Of a stretch of DNA of 64,000 bases, positions 36,401 through 46,339 are shown piece after piece. The position numbers and the translations under genes are program-made. Each line of letters begins with the position of its first letter. The first letter of the stretch is position 1. The notes below the pieces were generated by a model. The model saw only the letters and a list, made by a program, of their open reading frames with translations, searched no databases and was not told where the DNA came from. The stretch lies in assembly GCA_021292105.1 (NCBI GenBank), contig CM037869.1:1645001-1709000 (forward strand). Direction: 5' to 3'. Origin of the DNA: Anadara kagoshimensis (lineage: Eukaryota; Mollusca; Bivalvia; Arcoida; Arcidae).

Positions 36401-37858
36401 CAATAGCCTTAATCATGAATAAGCTTGTGGTTTTTTAGCTACTACAATAGCTTTAATCACGAATTAGTTTGTGATTTCTAAACTACTACAATAGCCTTAA
36501 TTATGAATAAGCTTGTGGTTTTTTAGCTACTACAATAGCTTTAATCACGAATTAGCATGTGATTTCTAAACTACTACAATAGCCTTAATCATGAATAAGC
36601 TTGTGGTTTTTTAGCTACTACAAGAGCCTTAATCATGAATTAGTTTGTGATTTCTAAGCTACTATAATAGCCTTAATTATGAATTAGCTTGTGATTTCTT
36701 AGCTACTACAATAGCCTTAATCATGAATTAGCTTGTGGTTTCTTAGCTACTACAATAGCCTTAATAACGAATTAGTTTGTGATTTCTAAGCTACTACTAT
36801 AGCCTTAATCACGAATTAGTTTGTGATTTCTAAGCTACTACAATAGCCTTAATCACGAATTAGCTTGTGGTTTTTTAGCTACTACAATCGCTTTAATCAC
36901 GAATTAGTTTGTGATTTCTAAGCTACTACAATAGCCTTAATCACGAATTAGTTTGTGATTTCTAAGCTACTACAATAGCCTTAATCATGAATAAGCTTGT
37001 GGTTTTTTAGCTACTACAATAGCTTTAATCACGAATTAGTTTGTGATTTCTAAGCTACTACTATAGCCTTAATCACGAATTAGTTTGTGATTTCTAAGCT
37101 ACTACAATAGCCTTAATCATGAATAAGCTTGTGGTTTTATAGCTACTACAATAGCTTTAATCACGAATTAGTTTGTGATTTCTAAGCTACTACAATAGCC
37201 TTAATCACGAATTAGCTTGTGATTTCTTAGCTACTACAATAGCCTTAATCATGAATTAGCTTGTGGTTTCTTAGCTACTACAATAGCCTTAATCACGAAT
37301 TAGCTTGTGGTTTCTTAGCTACTACAATAGCCTTAATCATGAATTAGCTTGTGGTTTCTTAGCTACTACAATAGCCTTAATCACGAATAAGCTTGTGGTT
37401 TTTTAGCTACTACAATAGCCTTAATCACGAATTAGTTTGTGATTTCTAAACTACTACAATAGCCTTAATCACGAATTAGCTTGTGATATCTAAGCTACTA
37501 CAATAGCCTTAATCACGAACTAGCTTGTGATATCTAAGCTACTACAATAGCCTTAATCACGAACTAGCTTGTGATTTCTAAACTACTACAATAGCCTTAA
37601 TCACGAATTAGCTTGTGATATCTAAGCTACTACAATAGCCTTAATCACGAACTAGCTTGTGATATCTAAGCTACTACAATAGCCTTAATCACAAATTAGC
37701 TTGTGATTTCTAAGCTACTACAATAGCCTTAATCAGGAATTAGCTTGTGGTTTCTTAGCTAGTATAATAGCCCTAATCACGAATTAGTTTGTGGTTTCTT
37801 AGCTAGTATAATAGCCTTAATCACTAATTAGTTTGTGCTTTCTAAACTACTACGATAT
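30460..37858. repeat. Satellite array S2, 44-bp monomer, about 168 copies
   Basis: The same 44-bp unit and orientation as S1. S2 has its own dominant variants: GTGGTTTTTTAGCTAC, GAATAAGCTTGTGG and GAATTAGTTTGTG are common here and rare or absent in S1. S1 variants such as CTCGAATTAG and GAGATTTC are absent or rare here. The arrays were therefore homogenised separately after the composite was duplicated. Confidence 0.97.
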
Positions 37859-38674
37859 GCAGAATCATTTCTAAGCCAATACGATGGCCATTATCGTTTA
37901 TATTTTTGTGATTTTTGATTAATTACGATTGTCGATATTATTAACCATATGGTTTCTAAACCACTAAGATAGGCAATACCAAGGATAAGATTGCGAATGA
38001 ATTCTAAGAAACAATGTTAGGAGATTTTAGCAATTAGCTAGTGATTTCTAAGCCATTACGATAGTCAATATCAGTGGTGAGGTTGTGATTTCTAAGCCAC
38101 TAAGGTTGACGATTTCAATGATGAGTATGTCACATCGAAGCCACTATGATAACTGGAATTTACGATAAGGATTTGATTTCTTAACCCAATGAAAAACGTT
38201 ACCGCTCATTTAAGAAAGATATATCTTTTCAAAATCATATAACATTATGAAGACAAACGATTTTTAACTTTGCAATATCTAGTGATACCATTCAAATGGT
38301 AGTGTACGGCGTCCAACAAAGTCTTCATAACTTTTTATTACAGCTTAAATTCAACTTAATATTTCCAACCACAATTGTGATCATTGATTAGATTTAACTT
38401 CCGTCTACCTTCCGACTTAATAGCCTAAATCACCGATCAGCTTTTGATTTCTAAGCCACTACGATAACTGATATCAGCTTGTGATTTCTCAGCCAATACG
38501 ATATGCAATATCGGTTTTTAGTTTGTGATTTCTTAACCCCTACGATCGCCAAATTCGGTTATAATTTTGTGATTTCTAAGCCATTACGAAAGTCGATATC
38601 ATTGACCGGGTGATTTCTTAACCACACTTCCATATCCAATATCAGTGATAAGGTTGTAAATTGAATTCTAAAAT
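37859..38674. repeat. Decayed satellite and ORF X relic, right of S2
   Basis: Collinear with 18216-18960: decayed 44-bp monomers, an old ORF X remnant on the minus strand (about 38210-38420), then more decayed monomers. Confidence 0.75.
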
Positions 38675-38900
38675 ATCAAAAACAAACATACTAATCCATG
38701 TCCGAATCACAATTCAGAAGCAAAGTAAAAACTTTGGTACTGACAAGTTAGGTTAGACACGTGAACTTCCACCAGGAGAGTGAGGACGGGTGCTCAGGAA
38801 GGGTAAGTACCTCCTGTTTAGCTATCTACACCCGCCACGTGTGTAATCAAAATTGTATGACTATGAGATGTCAAATATATCCAGGGCAATCCTGGACAAT
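38675..38900 (-). repeat. T module
   Basis: Collinear with 18961-19205. Decayed satellite follows to 39135. Confidence 0.8.
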
Positions 38901-39139
38901 GTTTACCGATATCAGCAATTAGCTAGTGATTCCTAAGCCATTACGAAAGCCGATATTAGTGGTAAGGTTGTGAATTCTAAAACACCACCCTAGCCGATAT
39001 TGGTAATGAGTTTGTGATTTCTAAGCCAAGAAATAGACGATTTCATTAATGTGTGTCATATTTTAGCCACTACGATAGCTTGACTTTACTATGAGGTTTT
39101 GATTTCTTAGCCCGATGGAAAACGTTATCGCTAATTTAA
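38901..39139. repeat. Decayed 44-bp satellite monomers
   Basis: Collinear with 19206-19445. Confidence 0.75.
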
Positions 39140-39364
39140 TAAAAAAAACAAACATACCAATCCATGCCCGAATCACAATCTAGAAGCAAAGCAAAAACCT
39201 TGGAACTGACAAGTTAGATTAGACACGTGAACTTCCACCAGGGAAGTGAGGCCGGGTGCTCTGGAAGGGTAAACATCTCCTGTTTAGCTAGCTACACCCG
39301 CCACGTGTGTAATCAAAATTATGTGAAAGTAACATGAAACTATGAGACGTCAAAAATGTCCAGG
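39140..39364 (-). repeat. T module
   Basis: Collinear with 19446-19694, joined to reverse transcriptase relics. Confidence 0.85.
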
Positions 39365-39965
39365 GCAATCCTGGACACAGAGACATCGAACTTATCAACA
39401 ATACTGTGATGACGGCCATAAAACTTTTTTAGGGCCTTGATAAGCCTAGGCTTGCAATAGCCCTGAGTCAACAATTTATTTGCAAGCAGCCTACTTCGTT
39501 GTACAAAGTCTCAGTAGTGGGAACAAGCTCTACCATAGCGAATTAATTGGGAAACAAATACACCATAAGCAGGAGAAGCAGGTATATTGCTGCATAAAAA
39601 TGGAAAGTTGACAATAGAAAAATTGAAGTCATCACGTTTGTCATCAAAATTATTGTGAAAGGAAAATGGAACTATGAGACGTCAAATACATCGAGGGCAA
39701 TCCTAGACACAGAGATATCAAACGTATCAACAATACTGTGATGACGGCCATAAAACGTTTTTAGGGCCTTGATAAGCCTAGGCTTTCAGTATCCCTGAGT
39801 CAGCAATTTATTTGCAAGCAGCCTACTTCGTTGTACAAAGTCTCCGTAGTGGGAACAAGCTCTACCATAGCGTATTAATTGGGGAAACAAATACACCATA
39901 AGCAGGAGAAGCAGGTATATTGCTGCATAAAAAAGGAAGTTGACAATAGAAAAATTGAAGTCATC
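39365..39965 (-). mobile_element. Fossil retroelement, reverse transcriptase C-terminus in tandem duplicate
   Basis: Two copies of the same C-terminal segment follow each other (39365-39640 and about 39700-39965), separated by the start of a T module. The first composite (19695-19965) has only one, so this is a local duplication of about 330 bp in the second composite. Both are broken and partial. Confidence 0.7.
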
Positions 39966-39989
39966 ACGTTTGTCATCAAAATTGTGTGA

Positions 39990-40372
39990 AAGGAAGAAAG
40001 AAAAAAACTTTTAAAAATCATTAAAACATTGTAAAGATGTTTCACTTTCTCATGATACCATTCAAATCGTTGTGTAGCGCGTCTGACCAGTCTTCGAAAC
40101 CTTTCATAACATCTTATATTCAACCCAATCTTTCCAACCACAGAAATGAGCTTTGATTCGATTTCACATTCGTCTACCTTTGTAATTCTTATTTTTGAAG
40201 ATTCAAATTGCAGTTTGAATTTTGTCAAAAAATTAATGACTGGCAGAGATGTGTATGAATATGATAATACTGTATATTTATTTGAAATAAAAGTAAAACT
40301 ACGTGTGCATTTATTACATGGATTGGCATGTCTGTTTTTTTTTTTATTAAATGTGATTGTCAGCGATATCAT
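39990..40372 (-). CDS. ORF X: open copy of an unknown RB-encoded protein
   Basis: The frame 40372-39875 is open for 165 codons. About the first 120 correspond to ORF X; after that it runs into out-of-frame retroelement sequence. Visible features are an ATG followed by a lysine-rich start (FNKKKNRHANPC), a C-x2-C pair (PCNKC), NKYTVL, LPVINF, KLQFESSK, DECEIESK, VVGKIGLN and a basic C-terminus (RRLVRRATQRFEW). Four relatives lie in the window (18530, 19966, 24260, 38210). The sequence is conserved enough between copies to suggest it once coded. I do not recognise the family. A truncated end of a larger element protein is possible. Confidence 0.45.
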
Positions 40373-40849
40373 ATTGTGAACAAAAACTAATAGTACAATA
40401 TTTTAATAATAAAAGTGAAATATTGACTAAACCGAACACCGAGCAAATCAGACAAACGATGCCACATTTCCTTCTTACAGGTAATATTGCAAATGAAAAT
40501 GTAACAACTATTACTGTATCATTTGCCGATTTTCCATAAATGGTTAGTGATGGACTAATGATCACAATGTTTATCATCGATCGCATACATGGAGCTTAAT
40601 TTTATCTTTGAAACTGTGTGGTGTACATTCATGTGTCACATGGGTATACCAAACAAGTGTTGAAAAAAATCAGCCTTAGATTAGTACTGGAGGGAACATT
40701 CTAAACTTGTTCTAACTTATTTATGAAAATGAGCTCAAGCAAATAAAATAGTTTCACGTTTATTTTATTACATGATATTATAAATTTATAAATTCTATTT
40801 GAAAAGATCAAGTAAGTAATAATTCATGTAAATAACAAATGAAGTGTAT
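40373..40849 (-). repeat. RB repeat, non-coding part
   Basis: Collinear with 20346-20818. Frames on both strands are short and featureless. Confidence 0.7.
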
Positions 40850-41509
40850 ATGCCTTAAAAACTAAGATACGTATACTCCCTCATGCAAAGTATTTTCTTG
40901 GCTGGTTTTGATATAATATATTTTGGTCTTTTGGGTTTTTTTAACATCTTGGAAAAAACTTTTGGTTTCATAATTTTGTAAAACCACAACTGATGAGGAA
41001 CTGTATTCCGAAACGGCCGTCTAGTGCTGTAAAATAAAGACTTGCATAATATGTACTTTAAACCCCTGCTGGTGGCTGGTACCCGGAGGATATCACAAAC
41101 TCAGTAGGCAATGATAGTGTATTATGATCAGAAATATACTGTTATCTAAATTTCCTGATAGCTAAAATTTGAAATTCCTCAAAACTAAGGTATACTACCT
41201 TATGCAAAGTATTTCCTCAGCTGATATTGGTAAAATAAATTTTGGTCTTTTGGGTATCTTTTCAATTTGTCGCTTTACTCACTAATGACAGTGCAAGACT
41301 TGAAGAACTCGTGACGTGCTGTTTAAACACTGTTGGACATGAGCACGAGACAAATACTAAATTGAAGGATATCGTATGGAATCATCATAACAAGAAAAAG
41401 ACATATTGACGACATTTTATGTGCACCCGAATTTTTTAGATGTAAAATATCCGCCATCATCGAGATCAGTAATGACTTTATAATTTTTCAAATGACTGCT
41501 ACCATGGCC
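40850..41509 (+). repeat. Hammerhead-bearing repeat and RB right part
   Basis: Collinear with 20819-22139 but shortened. One full ribozyme unit (40850-41110), a truncated second unit (41170-41265), then the RB right end up to the satellite. Confidence 0.75.
40984..41028 (+). ncRNA. Type I hammerhead ribozyme with intact core
   Basis: CTGATGAG (40990-40997), stem II GGAA/TTCC with CTGTA loop, GAAAC (41010-41014), the palindrome CGGCCG as minimal stem III, GTC (41019-41021), then TAGTGCT. The 5' strand of stem I is altered (CCACAA against the consensus AGCACTA), so stem I is weak in this copy. Confidence 0.75.
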
Positions 41510-41715
41510 GGATTCAGCAGTCGGCTTGTGATTTCTAAGCTACTACAATAGCCTAAATCATCAATCAGGTTTTGATTTCTAAGCCACTACGATAGTCTTT
41601 TAGGCAACCAGCTTGTAATTGCTAAGTATCAACGATAGTCAATGTCTGGAATGAGCGCGTGATTTCTAAGCCACTACAATAGCCAATATCAGCAATCAGC
41701 TTGTGATTTATAGTA
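41510..41715. repeat. Short block of 44-bp satellite monomers
   Basis: Four to five monomers ('gtgatttctaagctactacaa', then diverged ones) at the RB right end, homologous to 22140-22245. Confidence 0.85.
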
Positions 41716-42085
41716 AATGTTATATGCTTAAATATACGGAATATGTTCACTTATTGTAGTAATTATCTACACTAATTACAAAAGTATGGCAGTACTATTT
41801 ATCCGTGATACTTAAACAGAAAGGGCTTACCATCCCCGAACATTTTTACATCTCTTGTGGCAATTGACATTTTTTTTAACTTTTTACTTTGCTTTCCAAT
41901 TGTGATTTGAACATGGATTAATATGTTTGTTGCTGTTTTATTATTATCATTTTCTTGCAGTAGGGGATTTACATTAATTCACAGTTCAAACAATTTGATA
42001 ACAGCAATATGCTGATGGTTTTATGTTTTGAATGATTTATTTTGAAAAAAAACTGATAGGCATTCTGTCATACAAACGTTGAATC
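41716..42085. other. Unassigned AT-rich sequence
   Basis: A T-module tail fragment ('tactttgctttccaattgtg', 'catggattaatatg') lies near 41880-41930. Otherwise nothing is recognised. Confidence 0.45.
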
Positions 42086-42735
42086 GGATATATGACGTTA
42101 TGTGTTGCTCGTATCGACACCTGATAAGCCGCATCATTTAGAAATATTTACAAACTGTGCACCATTGCTTGCTGATTTGTTTCTTTATTCTTACAAAGCA
42201 GAATTTATGCAGAACCTTGTTAAATCTGGAGAGAAAACTGTCGCCAAATCATTCAACTCAACATACAGATATATAGATGACGTTCTGTCTCTTAACAATC
42301 CTAAATTTGGAGACTATGTAAATGTCATCTATCCTAGTGAGCTTGAAAAAAAAGACACGACTGATTCTTCATGTTCTGCTTCATATTTAGACTTATACCT
42401 GAATTATGACGCACAGGAAAGGCTACATTTAAAACTTTATGACAAATGTGATGACTTCAATTTTTCTATTGTCAACTTTCCTTTTTAATGCAGCAATATA
42501 CCTGCTTCTCCTGCTTATGGTGTATTTGTTTCCCAATTAATACGCTATGGTAGAGCTCGTTCCCACTACGGGTACTTGGTACAACGAAGTAGGCTGCTTG
42601 CAAATGAATTGTTGACCCAGGGATATTGCAAGCCTAGGCTTATCAAGGTCCTCAAAAAGTTTTATGGCCGTCATCACAGTATTGTTGATAAGTTTGATGT
42701 CTCTGTGTCCAGGATTGCCTTGGATATATTTGACG
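42086..42735 (+). mobile_element. Fossil retroelement with reverse transcriptase core, longest relic
   Basis: This is the best view of the family. It shows TNCAPLLADLFLYSY (near 42157), then YRYIDDVLSLNNPKF (near 42268, the catalytic YxDD box), IYPSELE, SYLDLYL, LHLKLYD and DDFNFSIVNFPF, followed by the C-terminal region to about 42735. The style of the boxes suggests a Penelope-like reverse transcriptase. I see no GIY-YIG endonuclease after it. The copy is broken and 5'-truncated. Confidence 0.8.
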
Positions 42736-42950
42736 TCTCATAGTTCCATGTTCCTTTCACACAATTTTGATTACACACGTGGCGGGTGTAGCTAGCTAAA
42801 CAGGAGGTGCTTACCCTTCCGGAGCACCCGGCCTCACTTCCCTGGTGGAAATCCACGTGTTTAAGCTAACTTGTCAGTTCCAAGGTTTTTACTTTGCTTC
42901 TGGATTGTGATTCGGGCATGGATTGGTATGTTTGTTTTTGATTACCTTTA
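42736..42950 (+). repeat. T module, full length
   Basis: All landmarks are present in order, directly after the reverse transcriptase relic. Best reference copy in the window for the module. Confidence 0.9.
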
Positions 42951-43960
42951 AGAGTAAAAAATGTCATCAATACTTCGATGTCGGAAATATTACATATTAT
43001 CAACAAATACCCAATAGCAAAAGTTGGCATGCTGCTGTATATATATATATATTACTTTCCTATATGTGAAACACAATACAGCCCGTTTAATCCTTCTAAA
43101 GGAGTACCATAAAATAACTCTTAACTAGGATGAGGTGTTTTGCTGTTCCATAAGACTTTGTATGGGTAAAAGCCATTATTTAAAAATTATGTAATAAATA
43201 TTACCCAGCGCAACTGAACATATTTTGTAAAACCAGATTCTTCCTTTTTCAACATCCTGGATCAATTATGTTGATATCGGTTATAAGATGTATTTTTTTT
43301 TAATTTAAATCTTGATGCCAATAATGTTGTTTTCACTTTGCTTTGGTATTATGGTTTAGGCATGGATTAGTATGTTAAAACCGTAAAATGTTGCTCCAAA
43401 TATCATGTATGATTGATAAATGACATTCCACATTAAGGCTTGTTCTGGACAGAAAAAAGATTCATTCTGGTTCTAGATACCTCTGTCTTACAATGTTAAA
43501 GGTGTAAAATTCTATTAATATAAAGCAAGGATGCATCAGAAACCGGGATTTTTAGAAACAAATCAGCTGATATAATAACTGAATTACGGTAATTATAGAT
43601 TCGTACATGTCCTATTGAAAATTTGTAATATATATATATATATATGTTTTTTTTCTGCAGTAAGGTAAACAAATATTCAGTTAAAGAGTGAAGTTAAAAA
43701 CGTATGATGATTATACGTTTATAATATGACCATTGTGATATTAAACTTTTAATCACCCCTCGAGTCTCGATATCAGCCCTCTATTCCATGTTCCTTAAAT
43801 TCTCAATTTCAAAGTAGCTACATATTTGACTTTTCTAACATACTTCAGGTCAACGTTACTTTAACACAAAATCTCTCAATTCCATCAAAAGAGTACGAGA
43901 GTACATTCAGCACGTATCACGTTTTCCAATGTATATTTATTTTATTTTTTTTATTAACTT
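42951..43960. other. Unassigned AT-rich sequence with a T-module scrap
   Basis: Only a T tail fragment (43330-43385, 'ttcactttgctttgg', 'ggcatggattagtatgtt') and small (TA)n runs (43038-43053, 43629-43646) are recognised. No gene. Confidence 0.5.
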
Positions 43961-45090
43961 GTATTCTAAATTATCCGTGCCTTGGTGAGGCATGGCTTCA
44001 ACAGACGACAGTAATGTTCTTTAAAACTCATGACCAGTATATGAAGCAGTCGATTATTCTAATTAGGTGGCGCTGATAGGCACTATGTTAAATAGCAGTA
44101 AAAGTCGACGGGACGTTTGCTGGAAACGATCAATATGAAACAACTTTTCAATTTCTCACCTAAGAGTAAAGTTAGCTAAACAAGAGATGCTTATCTTCCG
44201 GGGCAACCGGTCTCACTTCCCTAGAAGACATTTACCTGTTTCAGTTAATTTTCAAGTTTTAAATTTTTTACTTTGCTTTGAGATTATGATCTGGATATGG
44301 ATTGGTATGTTTGTATTTAATTTGATTACCAACTGAATGTCCAAAACTATTTTACCTAAAGTTTAATCGAAATGTTCATATTTTTAGTCATAATAAATAT
44401 TGCAATATTACATAAATTGACCTTCAAGTGACTAGATAACCCAAGCACTACAGTTTAAAAGCGATATTATAACTATAACTTATAAAATAAAACAAATTGT
44501 TAGTTTGTAGGCACATAATGTCCGGTTCTAACACACTTACGGTCGATTTCCCCGTCCTTTCATAACTCAATTATCCGTGCCATCATGAGGTCTAAATATA
44601 GCAGACGGCAGGACATTTATATAAAGCTTATGACCTAAGCAGTTAGGAATTATGGTTTGATGGCCATGAGAGGCGCTATGTTAAAATAACGGAAAAGAAT
44701 CAGCTAGATGTTACATGGAACCAGTCAATAATTTCTCACTTAGCGAGTGTAGCTAGTTAAAAAGAAGGGATTACCCTTCCAGAGTAACCGGCCTTACTTC
44801 CCTATTAGAAGTTCATTTGTTTAAGTTATTTTTTTCAGTTTTTAAAGTTTTTCTTTTGCTTTGGGATTGTGTTTTGGACATGTGTGTATTTGTCTGATTA
44901 CCAGTTCAATGTCCAAAACCTCTATTCATCTAGAGTTTATTTGCAGATATTCATCTATTTAGTCATAATTAAAAATTGCAGAATGACACAAATTGGCCTT
45001 TATCTTAGGTGACTAGATGTTCCTAGCACTACAGTTTTAAAGCAGTATTATAACGATAACTAATAACATAAAATAAATTTTAAGGTCTTA
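43961..45090 (+). repeat. Tandem duplication carrying T modules, two units of about 0.6 kb
   Basis: Unit 1 (about 43961-44560) and unit 2 (about 44561-45090) share, in order, 'aattatccgtgcc', 'ggcgct', a T-like module (44160-44330 and 44750-44910), 'atgtccaaaac', 'ttagtcataat' and 'gcactacagttt'. The copies are diverged, so the duplication is old. No ORF. Confidence 0.75.
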
Positions 45091-45546
45091 AATATTTTCT
45101 CAACACAGTGCCCGTTGGGAATTTAATAATCATTGGTCCCTGATATGAATTTGACTTATCTTTTGTTGTCTTTTTCGATGCTTTGAATTGTTAGCAATTT
45201 ATCGTGTACTTGACTATTTAAGGTTGTGCCAAATACATGTTTTTTCAGTATTTATGTAAATATTTACTGTTATATGACATCATGGAATCATTAACTGCTC
45301 TCAAGACAGAAACTACTGAAGAAGAATGCAATTACAACCACAGGTTGTAATTGACTCTCAGTTTGTATATGGAAATGTAGACTGGGTTAAGTCTATGACA
45401 TTAATATTTCTTCAGGGATAAATACTTTTCTTGATACTGTAAATAGTTGACTCATACAGTTTCAACATATAAAAAATAATCACCATTGACGCTTATGCTT
45501 CAAATCAGTTAGAGTTAGAGATGGGTTGGATTGGCACATACATATT
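45091..45546. other. Unassigned sequence with a perfect small hairpin
   Basis: CAATTACAACC (45329-45339), loop ACA, GGTTGTAATTG (45343-45353) form a perfect 11-bp stem. Nothing else is recognised. Confidence 0.5.
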
Positions 45547-45670
45547 ATATACACAGTGTGTATGTACAAGTCTTTTTTCGTAGCCGTATCACTACGAGTC
45601 GCGCTTGCGCGACGAGTAGTGATACAGACGAGACCTGATACGAAAGGTTGTACATACACACTGTGTATAT
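45547..45670. mobile_element. 124-bp foldback element
   Basis: The outer arms (45547-45569 and 45648-45670) are perfect 23-bp inverted repeats. Inside, CGTA pairs with TACG, GTATCACTAC with GTAGTGATAC, and TCGCGC with GCGCGA around a TT loop. It may be one end of a larger repeat running to about 45990 that contains two TGACGTCA palindromes (45782-45789, 45823-45830). Confidence 0.85.
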
Positions 45671-46339
45671 GATATTTTTATCTAACATTTCCAATTAGGT
45701 TATTTAAAATAAAAAAAATACTTTATGTGAAAAAATTACATTTTACCACAGAACTATGTTATGAAATATGTTTTGTAGTAATGACGTCATTATTTACATT
45801 TGACAAATCGGAGATTCCTAAATGACGTCACAATGAGAAATCCGACGTGCACTTTACCGCCAATGTTGTATCACCACACTGTGGTGATGCAAGATTCTGT
45901 ATCATGCGTGTTCGATAAAACATGTATTTCGTCAAATCAGATAGAAAAACTTGTCTAATATTAGATAAAATTTATATATATAATATATAATTATGTATTG
46001 TATTTGGGTTTAAAACGAGTTACATGGCGTATCGAGTAATCGATAGATAATGTTTTCACAGTAACGTTTATCATCGGACGTGAATTTTTTATGTATTGTA
46101 TTTGGATTCAAAATAGGACAAATAAGCTTTGCAGTTTACAAAGATTTGAATATGAGCAAACGAATTTGAAATATACCAATGAACAATGTGCGAAAAATGT
46201 ATTCATTAAGAAAATTACTTAAACTTGATCATTTTTTCAACCATTTTATTTACGTAAAGCAGACCACGTATAATAACAAATGAAAATACATTATGTACAA
46301 TATATACAAGCATACTATATTACTCATTCTGATTCTTGA
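45671..46339. other. Sequence after the foldback, unassigned
   Basis: Contains the TGACGTCA pair and a small palindrome near 45875 (TCACCACACTGTGGTGA). No ORF. Confidence 0.45.

Noticed and set aside
11855-37858. CRISPR-like array
   Set aside because: Monomers are contiguous 44-bp units with no unique spacers, in a eukaryotic genome. They are satellite DNA.
11855-37858. Centromere
   Set aside because: Two arrays of 6-7 kb inside a dispersed composite are too small and too clearly element-derived to call a centromere from sequence alone.
40357-40539. 60-codon plus frame (QTMPHFLLTGN...) and its relative on the minus strand near 24 kb
   Set aside because: Weak similarity between copies only follows from DNA homology; no start context or motif.
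42760-42850. Conserved RNA hairpin in the T module (GGTGCT with AGCACC)
   Set aside because: Changes in other copies do not compensate, so pairing is not supported.
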